64,000 nt of DNA from Nesterenkonia ebinurensis (lineage in GTDB: Bacteria; Actinomycetota; Actinomycetes; Actinomycetales; Micrococcaceae), in assembly GCF_008711175.1 (NCBI RefSeq), contig NZ_VWNF01000045.1, positions 248,001 through 312,000 on the forward strand, read 5' to 3'. The notes under the pieces are model-generated. The model was not told the DNA's origin, did no database searches, and worked only from the letters and a program-made list of their open reading frames with translations. This document shows, in pieces, positions 43,382 to 52,431 of this stretch; positions within the stretch are counted from its first letter, which is position 1, and the number at the start of each line of letters is the position of its first letter. Position numbers and translations under genes: made by a program.

Positions 43382-44884
43382 TCAGATTACTGGGGGCTCG
43401 GCAGGCTCAGCCTGGGCGGCAAGGGCGTACTTATCACTCAGAGCCAGGCTCACTGCGCGCTGGCTGCGTTCCTGGATGCTCAGCTCACGCAGCTGGGTGC
43501 TGCGGTCGCCGAGCTTGTCCAGCAGGCTCTCCACGCGTTCATCGCGGACGGGGAAAGGGTCTTTGACCATCACGGCCTCCAAGGGCCGGTCAATGAGTTT
43601 GTGGTGCACCCAGTCCACCGTGGTCTCCGCACCGAAGGCCCGTGCGGTGGAGAGGAACTCCCCGCGCACCGCGGCCCGGGTGGACGGCGGGGTGATCAGC
43701 GCCTCCTCTACCTTCGCCTCGGTGAGGATCTCCTGGGCGCGTCGGCGGCGGACCAGCAGGTGGAAGAGTCCGCGCTCCGGATGTACATCGTGGTAGGCCA
43801 TATCCAGCTGTTCTAGCCGCGGGTGGCCCATGGCCAACCCGCGCTGGGCGGCGACTTCGTCCACCAGTCGCTTTTTGATGGCCCAATCAATTTCGGTATC
43901 GATCAGATGGTGTTCGCCGGTCTCCACCGCGGTCAGGGCCCGTTCCCAGAGCTCCAGGACCTGCCCCACGTGCTCGTGGTGGTCGCCCTGTTCGGCCACG
44001 AAGCGCTGGATCCGTTCCAGCAGGCCACGCTGAATCTGCACCGCGGTCATCTCTTCCCCGCCGCGAATACGGACCCGGGCCTGACCGGTGAGGTCATGGC
44101 TGATCTGCCGGATGGCGCCGATCGGGTTCTCCAGCTCGAAATCCCCCACCGGGACACCGGCCTCAATCATCCGCAGCACCAGGTCGGTGGAGCCGTAGCG
44201 CAGCAGGCTGGTGGTGGAGGACATATTGGAGTCCCCGACGATCACGTGCAGCCTGCGGTGGGTGGCAGCGTCGGCGTGCGGCTCGTCCCTGGTATTGATG
44301 ATCGGCCGGGAGCGGGTAGTGGCCGAGCTGATGCCCTCCCACATATGGTCTGCCCGCTGGCTGAAGGCGAAGTGCGGCGGCGTCTCCTCATCCCCCGGCA
44401 CCACCCGGCCGGCCCCGGCGATGATCTGCCGGGTGATCAGGAAGGGCAGCAGGATGCCGGAGAGTCTGCGGAAGTGGGTGGTGCGCGGGATGAGGTAGTT
44501 CTCATGGCTGCCGTAGGAGTTGCCGGCGGAGTCCACATTATTCTTCAGCACGTAGACCTGGCCGGTGAACCCGTCGGCGGCGATGCGCTGCTCAGCGGCC
44601 AGCGCCAGGTGGTGCATGATCATCTCACCGGCCCGGTCGGAGGCGATGAGGTCGATCAGGTCATCACACTCAGCGGTGGCGTACTCCGGATGCGAGCCCA
44701 CGTCCAGGTAGAGCCGTGAGCCGTTGGGGATGAAGATATTGGAACTGCGGCCAAACTCCACCACTGGGCGGAAGAGGTAACGGGCCAGCTCGTCCGGTGG
44801 CAGTCCTCGGCCGGGCAGCTGGTCGCTGGCTGGCCGGTGGATGAGGCCGAATTCGGTCTCGACCCCGTATATCCGGCGGTCCAC
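43382..44884 (-). CDS. pafA: Pup-protein ligase PafA
   Basis: Couples the C-terminal glutamate of Pup to lysines of target proteins, with ATP. The 500-residue product opens MDRRIYGVETEFGL, the glutamine-synthetase-like motif of the family, and has NSYGSHENYLIPR, GDSNMSSTTSLLRYGSTDLVL, and the C-terminal WVHHKLIDRPLEAVMVKDPF. The GTG start lies three bases after the pup stop, so pup and pafA are directly adjacent. In many actinobacteria prcB and prcA stand between pup and pafA; here nothing does. Confidence 0.95.
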   Translation of the reverse strand: MDRRIYGVETEFGLIHRPASDQLPGRGLPPDELARYLFRPVVEFGRSSNIFIPNGSRLYLDVGSHPEYATAECDDLIDLIASDRAGEMIMHHLALAAEQRIAADGFTGQVYVLKNNVDSAGNSYGSHENYLIPRTTHFRRLSGILLPFLITRQIIAGAGRVVPGDEETPPHFAFSQRADHMWEGISSATTRSRPIINTRDEPHADAATHRRLHVIVGDSNMSSTTSLLRYGSTDLVLRMIEAGVPVGDFELENPIGAIRQISHDLTGQARVRIRGGEEMTAVQIQRGLLERIQRFVAEQGDHHEHVGQVLELWERALTAVETGEHHLIDTEIDWAIKKRLVDEVAAQRGLAMGHPRLEQLDMAYHDVHPERGLFHLLVRRRRAQEILTEAKVEEALITPPSTRAAVRGEFLSTARAFGAETTVDWVHHKLIDRPLEAVMVKDPFPVRDERVESLLDKLGDRSTQLRELSIQERSQRAVSLALSDKYALAAQAEPAEPPVI

Positions 44885-44887
44885 GCC

Positions 44888-45091
44888 CTACTGGCCACCC
44901 TTCTGCACGAAGCCCTTGACGAACTCTTCGGCATTGGCCTCCAGAACGGTGTCGATCTCATCGAGCAGACTGTCCAGCTCCTGGGCCCGCTCGGCTGACT
45001 GCGGGTTTCCCTTGACCTGGCCAGAGTCTGCGGATTCGGGGGTCTCCTCCCCGCCGGGGCGGTTCGGCTGCTTCTGCGGCTGTGCTGACAT
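44888..45091 (-). CDS. pup: Prokaryotic ubiquitin-like protein Pup
   Basis: A 67-residue intrinsically disordered modifier. The C-terminal half (LDSLLDEIDTVLEANAEEF then VKGFVQKGGQ) is the ARC-binding helix and attachment end. It ends in GGQ, so Dop must deamidate the glutamine before PafA can attach it. TAAGAT ends six bases before the ATG, making the transcript leaderless and independent of dop. The position arc-dop-pup-pafA is the standard order minus the proteasome subunits. Confidence 0.96.
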   Translation of the reverse strand: MSAQPQKQPNRPGGEETPESADSGQVKGNPQSAERAQELDSLLDEIDTVLEANAEEFVKGFVQKGGQ

Positions 45092-45097
45092 GGTTCT

Positions 45098-45103
45098 ATC
45101 TTA
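45098..45103 (-). promoter_or_regulatory. -10 TAAGAT, leaderless pup mRNA
   Basis: Ends six bases before the pup ATG, in the 29-base gap after dop. It would let Pup, needed in excess, be made independently of the enzymes upstream. Confidence 0.55.
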
Positions 45104-45120
45104 TCGTGGGAAGGTGAACC

Positions 45121-46770
45121 TCAACTGAGCAGGTTCTGCAGGCCTGCCACCAGCTGTGCGTCCCCGGTGGCCTCGTTCAACACGGATTCGGCCTGTGCTC
45201 GGGTGCCGGAGAAGGGGTCGGAAAGATGCAGACGGACCGGCGGGGCGGCCGGGTCTGGTCGCAGCAGCACCTGGTCCCAGGAGGCCCCGGCCACTGCCTG
45301 GGAGTGCTGGCTGACCAGCTGACCGCGCAGCCAGGCTCGGGTCTCCTCCGGCGGATGCTGCGCGGCCCAGGCGATCTGATCATCGGTGAACAGCCGGCGC
45401 ATCCGTCCGGCCCGGGCAAGCCGGTAGTAGAGCCCCTTCTCTTCCCGAAGGTCGTGGTACTGCAGGTCGATCATGCCCAATCGAGGCGAGTCCCAGTCCA
45501 GGCCGTCGCGCCGTCGGTAGGAGTCCAGCAGCTGCAGTTTGGCCACCCAGTCCACCCGGTCAGCCCCCAGAGCCGGATCCTGGCCCAGGTCGCTGAGCAG
45601 CTGCTGCCAGGCCTCAACCACCTCAGCAGTCTCAGTGTCCGGGGCGGTGGGCGGCAGCTGGTCCAGCACAGCTTCCAAATACTCCTGCTGAATCTGCAGT
45701 GCGGTCATCGCCCCGTGGTTGGTGTGCACCGTGGCGGTCAAGGTGGGGTCATGGGAGATGGTCCTCAGCGCCTGCACCGGATCGTAGAGGCGGATTCCGG
45801 GCGCCTTGCCCGCCTCGATGAGGTCAAGCACCAGGGCGGTGGTACCCACCCGCAGCCAGGCGGAGTACTCGCTCATATTGGCGTCGCCGATGATGACATG
45901 CAGCCGGCGCCAGGAGTCGAAGTGGGCGTGCGGTTCGTCCCTGGTGTTGATGATGGGGCGGCGCACCGTGGTCTCCAAGCCCACCTGCTCCTCGAAGAAG
46001 TCGGCCCGCTGACTGATCTGGTACCCGGTGACCTGGTTCCGCTGCCCGATGCCCACCCGGCCGGCGCCGCAGATGACCTGCCGGGTGGTGAAGAACGGCA
46101 GCAGCCCCTCCACCAGCTGGTCGAAAGGCAGGCTGCGCGGCACCAGATAGTTCTCATGCGCCCCGTAGGAGACGGATTTGTTGTCTGTGTTGTTCTTGTA
46201 CAGCAGCACCTCAGGCGCCTCGGGCTCCTGGGAGAGCCGGGCAGCGGCAGCACGGGCTACGACGTCGCCGGCCACGTCATACAGCACAGCCCGCTTTGGG
46301 CCCACCGTCTCAGGGGCCGAGTACTCGGGGTGGGCGTGATCCACATAGAACCGGGCACCGTTGCCCAATACGAGATTCATCAGCAGCTGCGGCTGACCCT
46401 CTTTGAGCTCGAAGAAGTCTCCGCGCCAGTGGGCTGAGCCCGGCGGGTTGAACTCCTGCTCTGCTAAGTCGGCGGGGCTGGGGTCCCCGCCGGTGATATT
46501 GCCCAGCGCGTCCCGGATGGCATGCGGATCATCGGTGAGCTGGCTGGGGTGGGCGGCCGAACGCGGCAGCACCCAGCCGCGGGCGTCCACCAGCGGGGAC
46601 TCCGACTGGTAATCCCATTCAGTGCCGGCCACCGCTCCCCCGGACTCGGTCACCTGGGCGGCATAGGCGTTGATCAGCTCGATGGACAGGGCCACATGGC
46701 TGGCCCGCGGGTTGGCTGGGGCATGGATTCCGTACTCGGTCTCCATGCCGATCAGGCGGCGCACGCTCAC
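45121..46770 (-). CDS. dop: Pup deamidase/depupylase Dop
   Basis: Converts the C-terminal glutamine of Pup to glutamate and removes Pup from tagged proteins. The 549-residue protein opens MSVRRLIGMETEYGIHAP and shares the PafA fold: SYGAHENYLVPRSLPFDQL, IIGDANMSEYSAWLRVGTTALVL, and FDSWRRLHV. The insertion after the first strand (residues 38-80, the Dop loop region, including AGTEWDYQSESPL) distinguishes it from PafA. The GTG start overlaps the ARC stop (GTGA). Confidence 0.95.
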   Translation of the reverse strand: MSVRRLIGMETEYGIHAPANPRASHVALSIELINAYAAQVTESGGAVAGTEWDYQSESPLVDARGWVLPRSAAHPSQLTDDPHAIRDALGNITGGDPSPADLAEQEFNPPGSAHWRGDFFELKEGQPQLLMNLVLGNGARFYVDHAHPEYSAPETVGPKRAVLYDVAGDVVARAAAARLSQEPEAPEVLLYKNNTDNKSVSYGAHENYLVPRSLPFDQLVEGLLPFFTTRQVICGAGRVGIGQRNQVTGYQISQRADFFEEQVGLETTVRRPIINTRDEPHAHFDSWRRLHVIIGDANMSEYSAWLRVGTTALVLDLIEAGKAPGIRLYDPVQALRTISHDPTLTATVHTNHGAMTALQIQQEYLEAVLDQLPPTAPDTETAEVVEAWQQLLSDLGQDPALGADRVDWVAKLQLLDSYRRRDGLDWDSPRLGMIDLQYHDLREEKGLYYRLARAGRMRRLFTDDQIAWAAQHPPEETRAWLRGQLVSQHSQAVAGASWDQVLLRPDPAAPPVRLHLSDPFSGTRAQAESVLNEATGDAQLVAGLQNLLS

Positions 46771-48326
46771 TGCGCCATCCCAATCCCGACGGCCATGGCG
46801 CGTTGCTCGGCAAGCTCCTGTTCGACGGCCTCGTGCAGGTGAGCCTCGGTGATTCCCTTGATCTCATTCTGCTCCGCACCGGCCAGGAACTCCTTGATGG
46901 CCAGCTTCTTGGCCCGGTCCACAATATTGCTCAGCACAGCCCCAGACATGAAACCGGCCTGCTCCGGGTAGAGTCGCTTCACCACCGTGTCGATCAGCGC
47001 ACTGCGGGCCTCGGCGTGGCCGCCGTGCTGCTCTATCAGGGCTGGCCGCAGCGGCACCGAGGCCCCCAGGTGGATCTTCAGGATCTGGCGGGCACCATCT
47101 GCTGAGGGCCGCTGCACGCGGATCTTGACGTCCAGCCGCCCGGGCCGCAGGATGGCCGGGTCGATCATGTCCTCGCGGTTGGAGGCGCCGATGACAATCA
47201 CATTGTCCAGGGACTCCACTCCGTCGATCTCGGCCAGCAGCTGGGGGACGATGGTGGTCTCCACATCGGAGCTGACTCCGGTGCCGCGGGTGCGGAAGAG
47301 AGCCTCCATCTCATCGAAGAACACCACCACCGGGGAGCCTTCGGAAGCCCGTTCCCGGGCCCGGGAGAAGATCACCCGGATATGCCGTTCGGTCTCTCCC
47401 ACATATTTGTTGAGCAGCTCGGGGCCCTTGATGTTCAGGAAGAAGGCACCATTGCCGCTGTCATCCGCAAGGGAGGTGGCTACTGCCTTGGCGATCATGG
47501 TTTTGCCACAGCCGGGTGGCCCGTAGAGCAGAATGCCCTTGGGCGCTCGCAGCCCGTGCTCTCGGTAGAGCTCAGCATGCAGGAAGGGCAGCTCCACGGC
47601 ATCGCGGATCTGCTCGATCTGCTCGGCCAGCCCGCCGATCTGCTGGTAGGAAATATCGGGAGTCTCCTCCAGCACCACATCCTCCACCTCGGAGAGCGGC
47701 ACCACCTCGGTGGCGGTGCCTGTGCGCAGGTCCACCACTACCGCATCGCCGATCCGCACTGCCCGGTCCCCCTCGGCGGCCTGCACGGCTGCCGAGGAGA
47801 GCCGGACCACCCGCTCATCCTCACCGCGGGAGAGGATCACCAGGCGACCATCGGGCAGCACCTCCTTGACCCGGGCAATCTCACCGGTGCCCTCAGGCTC
47901 CAGCACCGCGATGATGGTGTAGTTCTCGTTGAGCAGCACCTCGTTGCCGGGGACCAGCTGCTCAGGCTTAATGAGCGGGGAGACCGAGACGCGCAGTTTG
48001 CGCCCGGAGTGCAGCACATCGCAGCCAGCGGCAGTGGCCGCGGCGATCTCCTTGCCCTCGGTGCGATCGCGGGCCTCCCGGTAGCCGATCACCGTGGCGA
48101 AGGTGAAGGGCGGCTGCCCGTCGGCCTCCAGTGCCTGCTTGAGCTGGTCGATCTGGCCGCGGGTGGCTTCCAGCAGGCCTTTCATCCGGTCGTTATTGCG
48201 TCCGGCAGCCTGAAGCTGATGATCCAGGTCCCGCTGGCGGGCACGCATGGTGTCTAACTGCCGGTGTGCCTGCTCCAGGCGGCTCTGCAGCGCTTCGGCG
48301 TCCTTCTGGGTGTCAGTGTCGGTCAT
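46767..48326 (-). CDS. arc: AAA+ ATPase ARC (Mpa homologue)
   Basis: The 519-residue ring ATPase that captures pupylated proteins. An N-terminal coiled coil covers residues 1-65, then tandem OB domains to about 210, then the AAA domain with Walker A GPPGCGKT (269-276), Walker B VVVFFDEMEALF and NVIVIGASNRED. The C-terminus is EQELAEQRAMAVGIGMAQ. In actinobacteria with a 20S proteasome the last residues are usually a GQYL-type gate-opening motif; it is missing here. GGAGG lies nine bases before the ATG. The start overlaps the trmI stop by 14 bases. Confidence 0.95.
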   Translation of the reverse strand: MTDTDTQKDAEALQSRLEQAHRQLDTMRARQRDLDHQLQAAGRNNDRMKGLLEATRGQIDQLKQALEADGQPPFTFATVIGYREARDRTEGKEIAAATAAGCDVLHSGRKLRVSVSPLIKPEQLVPGNEVLLNENYTIIAVLEPEGTGEIARVKEVLPDGRLVILSRGEDERVVRLSSAAVQAAEGDRAVRIGDAVVVDLRTGTATEVVPLSEVEDVVLEETPDISYQQIGGLAEQIEQIRDAVELPFLHAELYREHGLRAPKGILLYGPPGCGKTMIAKAVATSLADDSGNGAFFLNIKGPELLNKYVGETERHIRVIFSRARERASEGSPVVVFFDEMEALFRTRGTGVSSDVETTIVPQLLAEIDGVESLDNVIVIGASNREDMIDPAILRPGRLDVKIRVQRPSADGARQILKIHLGASVPLRPALIEQHGGHAEARSALIDTVVKRLYPEQAGFMSGAVLSNIVDRAKKLAIKEFLAGAEQNEIKGITEAHLHEAVEQELAEQRAMAVGIGMAQ

Positions 48327-49377
48327 CTGTGGGGACCTCCTTGGCTGCGTCAGCGTGCTTGATGGCGTTGGCGGCGGCGCGGCGGGCCTTCTTCTTGGAT
48401 ACCATGCGGGTCTTCAGGCTTTCTTCATCCCAGGTGGGTGGGGCGTCCTGATCAGCGGTGCCGGGCCAGGCTCGGGTGTCCTCCGGCGCCGGCTCGGAGA
48501 CTTTCTCACGCCTCTTCAGCTCAAGCGGCAATTGGCTATCGGCCAGTCGGCGGGTCGAGAGCAGGAACCCGGTGTGGGCGACCATCCGGTGGTCGGGGCG
48601 CACGGCCAGACCGTCCAGGTGCCAGGTGCGCAGCATGGTCTCATGAGCTTCCGGCTCGGTGAAGCCTCCCGAGGAACGGATGGCCTCGGTGAGCCTGGAG
48701 AGCTGTGTCACGGTGGCCACGTAGCTGACCCATACCCCGCCGGGGGTCAGCACAGTCCGCACTGCATCCAGGCACTCCCAGGGGGTGAGCATATCAAGCA
48801 CCACCCGGTCCACTCCCCCGGGGCTCTCAACCTCCAGGGGCTTCTGGGCGGCATCGCCGATGTGGATCTGCCAACCGGGGTGGGGCTGCCCGAAGAAGGC
48901 CTCCACGTTGCCGCGGGCGATCTCGGCGAACTCCTCGCGCAGCTCATAGGAGTTCAGGGTGCCGAAGTCCCCCACCGCACGCAGCAATGAGATGCTCAAC
49001 GCCCCGGAGCCGACCCCTGCCTCCAGCACATGGGCACCGGGGAAGACATCGGCGACCTGCACAATCTGGGCGGAGTCCTTGGGATAGACCACTGTCGCCC
49101 CGCGCGGCATGGAGAGCACAAAGTCGTTCAGCAGCGGGCGCAGCACCTGGTACCGGTATCCCGCGCTGTTCTCCACCACGATGCCTTCTGGCTGGCCGAT
49201 GAGCTGGTGGTGGTGCAGCACGCCTTGATGGGTGTGCCACTCACCGCCCTCAGTCAGAGTGATGGTGGACTTTCGGCCCTTGTAGTCGGTCAGCTGCACC
49301 CGCTGGCCGGCCTTCAGCGGCCCGGTGCGCATGTGCTTGCCGATGGGCCGCTGGCCCGTGTCCGATCCCCCGCTCAT
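48313..49377 (-). CDS. trmI: tRNA (adenine-58-N1)-methyltransferase
   Basis: Methylates A58 of the tRNA T-loop using S-adenosylmethionine. The SAM-binding region is VLEAGVGSGALSISLLRAVG, followed by DRVVLDMLTPWECLD and GGVWVSYVATVTQLSRL. The N-terminal GPLKAGQRVQLTDYKGRKSTITL is the family's small beta domain. The ATG at 49377 overlaps the HAD gene stop by four bases, so it was chosen over an upstream start at 49458 that runs deep into that gene. The result is 354 residues with a basic C-terminal tail (SKKKARRAAANAIKH). It lies upstream of arc, as in many actinobacteria. Confidence 0.93.
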   Translation of the reverse strand: MSGGSDTGQRPIGKHMRTGPLKAGQRVQLTDYKGRKSTITLTEGGEWHTHQGVLHHHQLIGQPEGIVVENSAGYRYQVLRPLLNDFVLSMPRGATVVYPKDSAQIVQVADVFPGAHVLEAGVGSGALSISLLRAVGDFGTLNSYELREEFAEIARGNVEAFFGQPHPGWQIHIGDAAQKPLEVESPGGVDRVVLDMLTPWECLDAVRTVLTPGGVWVSYVATVTQLSRLTEAIRSSGGFTEPEAHETMLRTWHLDGLAVRPDHRMVAHTGFLLSTRRLADSQLPLELKRREKVSEPAPEDTRAWPGTADQDAPPTWDEESLKTRMVSKKKARRAAANAIKHADAAKEVPTDDRH

Positions 49378-50072
49378 ACGGCGGGAACCGGGTCGCGGAC
49401 CAGCAGCTGGCGCAGATGCTCCACCCGGGCGCCGTCGAGGGTGTCGAAGACGTGCCACTGCCCAGTCTCCGGCAGCGGGGTGTAGTGCGGAATCGCGAGG
49501 GTGACCATGCCTGAGGCAGTTGCGGCAGCGGTGCCGGGCACGGAGTCCTCAATGGCGATGCAGCGGCTGCGCTGAAGCGGTGCACCGGTGCGCTCGGCGT
49601 GATCGGCGGCCATCTTGTCGAAGGCCAGGTGGTAGGCCTCGGGGTCCGGTTTGCCTGCGCTGACCATATCCCCGGTGACGATGAACTCCAGCTGCCCGGC
49701 CGGCAGTGCCTGGTGGATGGCCCGGGCCAGCGGGGTGAAGCTCATGGTCACCAGGGCCGCCCGGACCTGCTCGGCCTGCAGTTCGGCCAGCAGGTCACGG
49801 GCCCCGGGCCGCCAGGGAATGCTCTCAGCGCATTTAGCCACCACCTGGGCGGTGAGATGGTCGATGATCTGCTGGGCGCTCATCTGCACCCCGGCCTCCT
49901 GGAGGATGCCGGCGGAGTAGCTCAGCGCCTGGCCCACCAACAGGTGGGCTTTCTCCTCGTTCCACGTCCCGCCATGTGCTTTGACCAGCTTGTATTCGGA
50001 TTCGATCCAGTAGGGCTCAGTATCGACCAGGGTGCCGTCCATATCCCAAAAAACGGCCTGCAGTTCTGACAT
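49374..50072 (-). CDS. HAD-superfamily phosphatase
   Basis: A 232-residue haloacid dehalogenase-type hydrolase of the beta-phosphoglucomutase/phosphatase group. Motif I is FWDMDGTLVDTEPYW, with the two catalytic aspartates, motif II is LVTMS, and motifs III/IV are GKPDPEAYHLAF and CIAIEDSVPGTAAATASGM. A small helical cap lies between motifs I and II. The substrate is unknown. The ATG at 50072 has TACGAT seven bases upstream; a second ATG at 50081 falls inside that hexamer. It is co-translated with trmI by an ATGA overlap. Confidence 0.87.
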   Translation of the reverse strand: MSELQAVFWDMDGTLVDTEPYWIESEYKLVKAHGGTWNEEKAHLLVGQALSYSAGILQEAGVQMSAQQIIDHLTAQVVAKCAESIPWRPGARDLLAELQAEQVRAALVTMSFTPLARAIHQALPAGQLEFIVTGDMVSAGKPDPEAYHLAFDKMAADHAERTGAPLQRSRCIAIEDSVPGTAAATASGMVTLAIPHYTPLPETGQWHVFDTLDGARVEHLRQLLVRDPVPAV

Positions 50073-50079
50073 GCCCACC

Positions 50080-50085
50080 ATCGTA
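50080..50085 (-). promoter_or_regulatory. -10 TACGAT, leaderless HAD-trmI mRNA
   Basis: Ends seven bases before the ATG at 50072. It faces the PAC2 -10 about 27 bases away. Confidence 0.45.
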
Positions 50086-50111
50086 CGCTTCCACCTGCCC
50101 GGTGTTCCTAC

Positions 50112-50117
50112 TAGTGT
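50112..50117 (+). promoter_or_regulatory. -10 TAGTGT, leaderless PAC2 mRNA
   Basis: Ends seven bases before the GTG at 50125. The frame is open further upstream, but those starts would precede this promoter. Confidence 0.55.
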
Positions 50118-50124
50118 GAGAAAT

Positions 50125-51078
50125 GTGAGCGAGGATTACCGAGCATCGGACCCCACGGACCCAGACGCCCCCGCCGAGAGTGTGGACCGGGCGGAGCTGC
50201 TGGCCGCTCACCTGCGCAGACTCTCAGCGGCCAATGGTGATGCTGCAGGCAGGCCCACGGTGATGGTGCTGGCTTTTGAGGGCTGGAACGATGCCGGCGG
50301 TGCGGCCTCGGCTGCGGTGCGCACTGTGGCCCAGGCGTTCAGCTCTGAGCTGGTGGAGAAGCTCACCGATGAGGAGTACTACGATTTCCAGTTCTCCCGC
50401 CCCAAGGTGGTGCGCAACTCCAGCGGACGGGAGATCATCTGGCCCTCCACCACTATTCTGCATGCCGCTCTGCCCTCTGCCGAGTTCGATCTGCTGTTCG
50501 TCCATGGGGTAGAGCCCAGCTTTCGTTGGCAGGCCTATACTGCCGATCTGCTCACCAAAGCCGCGGAGCATAATGTAGCCGCTGTGGTGCTGGTGGGTGC
50601 CCTGCTGGCCGATGTGCCGCATACCCGGCCGATCCCGGCGTCGTTCTCCTCCGAGGACGCTGAGATCCAGGAGCTTCTAGAAGTTGACGAACCCACCTAT
50701 GAGGGTCCGGTGGGGATTGTGGGGGTGCTGGCGCATACCGCTTACCAGGTGGGGATACCGTCGATCTCACTGTGGGCGGCCGTGCCGCACTATGTGGGTC
50801 AGGCACCCTCGCCCAAGGCGCAGCTGGCGCTGATGCGCAAACTCGAGGAGCTGCTCGGCGTTCCCCTGGACCCACAAGAGACCGAGGAAATCGCCGAAGA
50901 CGCTGCGGCCTGGGAGCGCGGGGTGGATGATCTGGCCGAAGAGGACGCCGAGATCGCTGATTACGTCAAGCGCCTGGAGGAGGCCACTGACACCACTAAT
51001 CTTCCGGAGGCCTCCGGGGAGGCGATCGCCGAGGAATTCGAGCGCTACCTGCGCCGCCGCAAGCCGCCTGAGCGGTGA
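50125..51078 (+). CDS. PAC2 family protein
   Basis: A 317-residue homologue of the PAC2 family, related to the eukaryotic proteasome assembly chaperone 2 and to archaeal PbaB. Visible landmarks are VMVLAFEGWNDAGGAASAAV, DLLFVHGVEPSFRWQAYT, LVGALLADVPHTRP and GIPSISLWAAVPHYVGQAPSPKA. Its role in bacteria is not established. It lies three genes from the pupylation cluster, as in other actinobacteria. The C-terminus is rich in Glu/Asp. It is convergent with mshC. Confidence 0.88.
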   Translation: MSEDYRASDPTDPDAPAESVDRAELLAAHLRRLSAANGDAAGRPTVMVLAFEGWNDAGGAASAAVRTVAQAFSSELVEKLTDEEYYDFQFSRPKVVRNSSGREIIWPSTTILHAALPSAEFDLLFVHGVEPSFRWQAYTADLLTKAAEHNVAAVVLVGALLADVPHTRPIPASFSSEDAEIQELLEVDEPTYEGPVGIVGVLAHTAYQVGIPSISLWAAVPHYVGQAPSPKAQLALMRKLEELLGVPLDPQETEEIAEDAAAWERGVDDLAEEDAEIADYVKRLEEATDTTNLPEASGEAIAEEFERYLRRRKPPER

Positions 51079-51091
51079 CTACCCGGGCTAG

Positions 51092-52372
51092 CTAGCGCTC
51101 TGCCAGGTCCAGACCCAGCAGTGCCAGCACGACGTCGCGGGCACGGGTGACGCTGGTGGCAGCGGCAAGGTGCCCGCTGGCCCACATATCCAGGGCGCCC
51201 AGGGCGGCCGGTGCGTTGAGATTATTGCCGAGAGCACTCATCAGGGCATACTGCAGGTCCTCAGGTGAGCCGGCGCCGTCGTGATTCTCTGGGGTATGAG
51301 TCAGTGCCTGCTTCCACCCTGCCAGCCGCTGTTGGGCCTGCTGCAGTTCGGACTCGGTGTAGTCCCAGTCCGCCCGCCAGTGGTGGGAGAGGATGAGAGT
51401 GCGGATCACCTGCGGGTCCACTCCACGCTCGCGCAGCCCGGAGACCAGCACCAGGTTGCCGCGGGACTTAGACATCTTCTCCCCCTGAAGCCCCACCATT
51501 CCGGTGTGCATATAGCGCTCTGCCAGTGGCACCCCATCAGCGGCGGTGGCATGTGCGGCGGAGAATTCATGATGCGGGAACCGCAGGTCCGATCCCCCGC
51601 CCTGCACCGTGAAGGGGGCAGGCAGATGACGCCGGGCGATCACGGAGCATTCGATATGCCAGCCGGGGCGGCCGGGCCCCAGCTCACCGCCGGGCCACTG
51701 CGGCTCCCCCGCACGGGCGGCGCGCCAGAGCAGCGGGTCCAACGGGTCGCGCTTACCGGGGCGCTGTGGATCACCGCCGCGCTGCGGGAAGAGTTCCTCC
51801 ATGGTGGGTCGGTCGTAGCCGCCCACGCTGCCCAACCGCCATTCGGCGTGCTGCTGGGCTGCGGCGATGTCGAAGTAGTAGTCCGGGGTTCCAGCACCCT
51901 CGGCGTCAGCGGAGACCGGATAGGCCACACCCACCTCAACCAGCCTTTCCACGTCCTCCACTACGGCGGGGATCATCTCGACCGCGCCGAGGTAATGGGT
52001 GGGTGGGATCACGCGCAGCGCTTCCATGTCCTCACGGAAGAGCTGGACTTGGGATTCTGCCAACTGGCGCCAGTCCACTCTGGTGGCGGTGGCGCGCTCC
52101 AGCAGGGGGTCGTCGATGTCGGTGACGTTCTGTACGTACTGCACATCCAATCCGCAGGCCCGCCAGTAGCGCACCAGCAGGTCGAAGTGCACGTAGGTGT
52201 TGGCGTGTCCCAGGTGGGTGGCGTCATAGGGGGTGATTCCACAGACGTAGAGGGAGGCGATGCCGCCCCTGGAGGCGGTAGCTGCTGTGGTCCCGCTAGG
52301 GGTATCGTAGAGCTCGAGCGTTTCGGGCACCGGTGGCAGGTCGGGTACTGCAGGTAAGCTCCACGATTGCAC
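51092..52372 (-). CDS. mshC: Cysteine:1D-myo-inosityl glucosaminide ligase (mycothiol synthesis)
   Basis: Joins cysteine to GlcN-Ins with ATP, the third committed step of mycothiol synthesis. The 426-residue protein is a cysteinyl-tRNA synthetase paralogue: LYVCGITPYDATHLGHANTY (zinc Cys44 and the HIGH-equivalent), a zinc cysteine in GWHIECSVIA, and GEKMSKSRGN. It lacks the tRNA anticodon-binding domain. GRPGWHIECSVIARRHL followed by GSDLRFPHHEFSAAHA is typical of MshC. The GTG start has AAAGGA seven bases upstream. It shows that the organism uses mycothiol as its main thiol. Confidence 0.94.
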   Translation of the reverse strand: MQSWSLPAVPDLPPVPETLELYDTPSGTTAATASRGGIASLYVCGITPYDATHLGHANTYVHFDLLVRYWRACGLDVQYVQNVTDIDDPLLERATATRVDWRQLAESQVQLFREDMEALRVIPPTHYLGAVEMIPAVVEDVERLVEVGVAYPVSADAEGAGTPDYYFDIAAAQQHAEWRLGSVGGYDRPTMEELFPQRGGDPQRPGKRDPLDPLLWRAARAGEPQWPGGELGPGRPGWHIECSVIARRHLPAPFTVQGGGSDLRFPHHEFSAAHATAADGVPLAERYMHTGMVGLQGEKMSKSRGNLVLVSGLRERGVDPQVIRTLILSHHWRADWDYTESELQQAQQRLAGWKQALTHTPENHDGAGSPEDLQYALMSALGNNLNAPAALGALDMWASGHLAAATSVTRARDVVLALLGLDLAER

Positions 52373-52431
52373 GCATTGATCCTTTCACGGGCGGACGGTC
52401 CAATCAGGGGTCAACCCGCCCAAGCGGTGGA

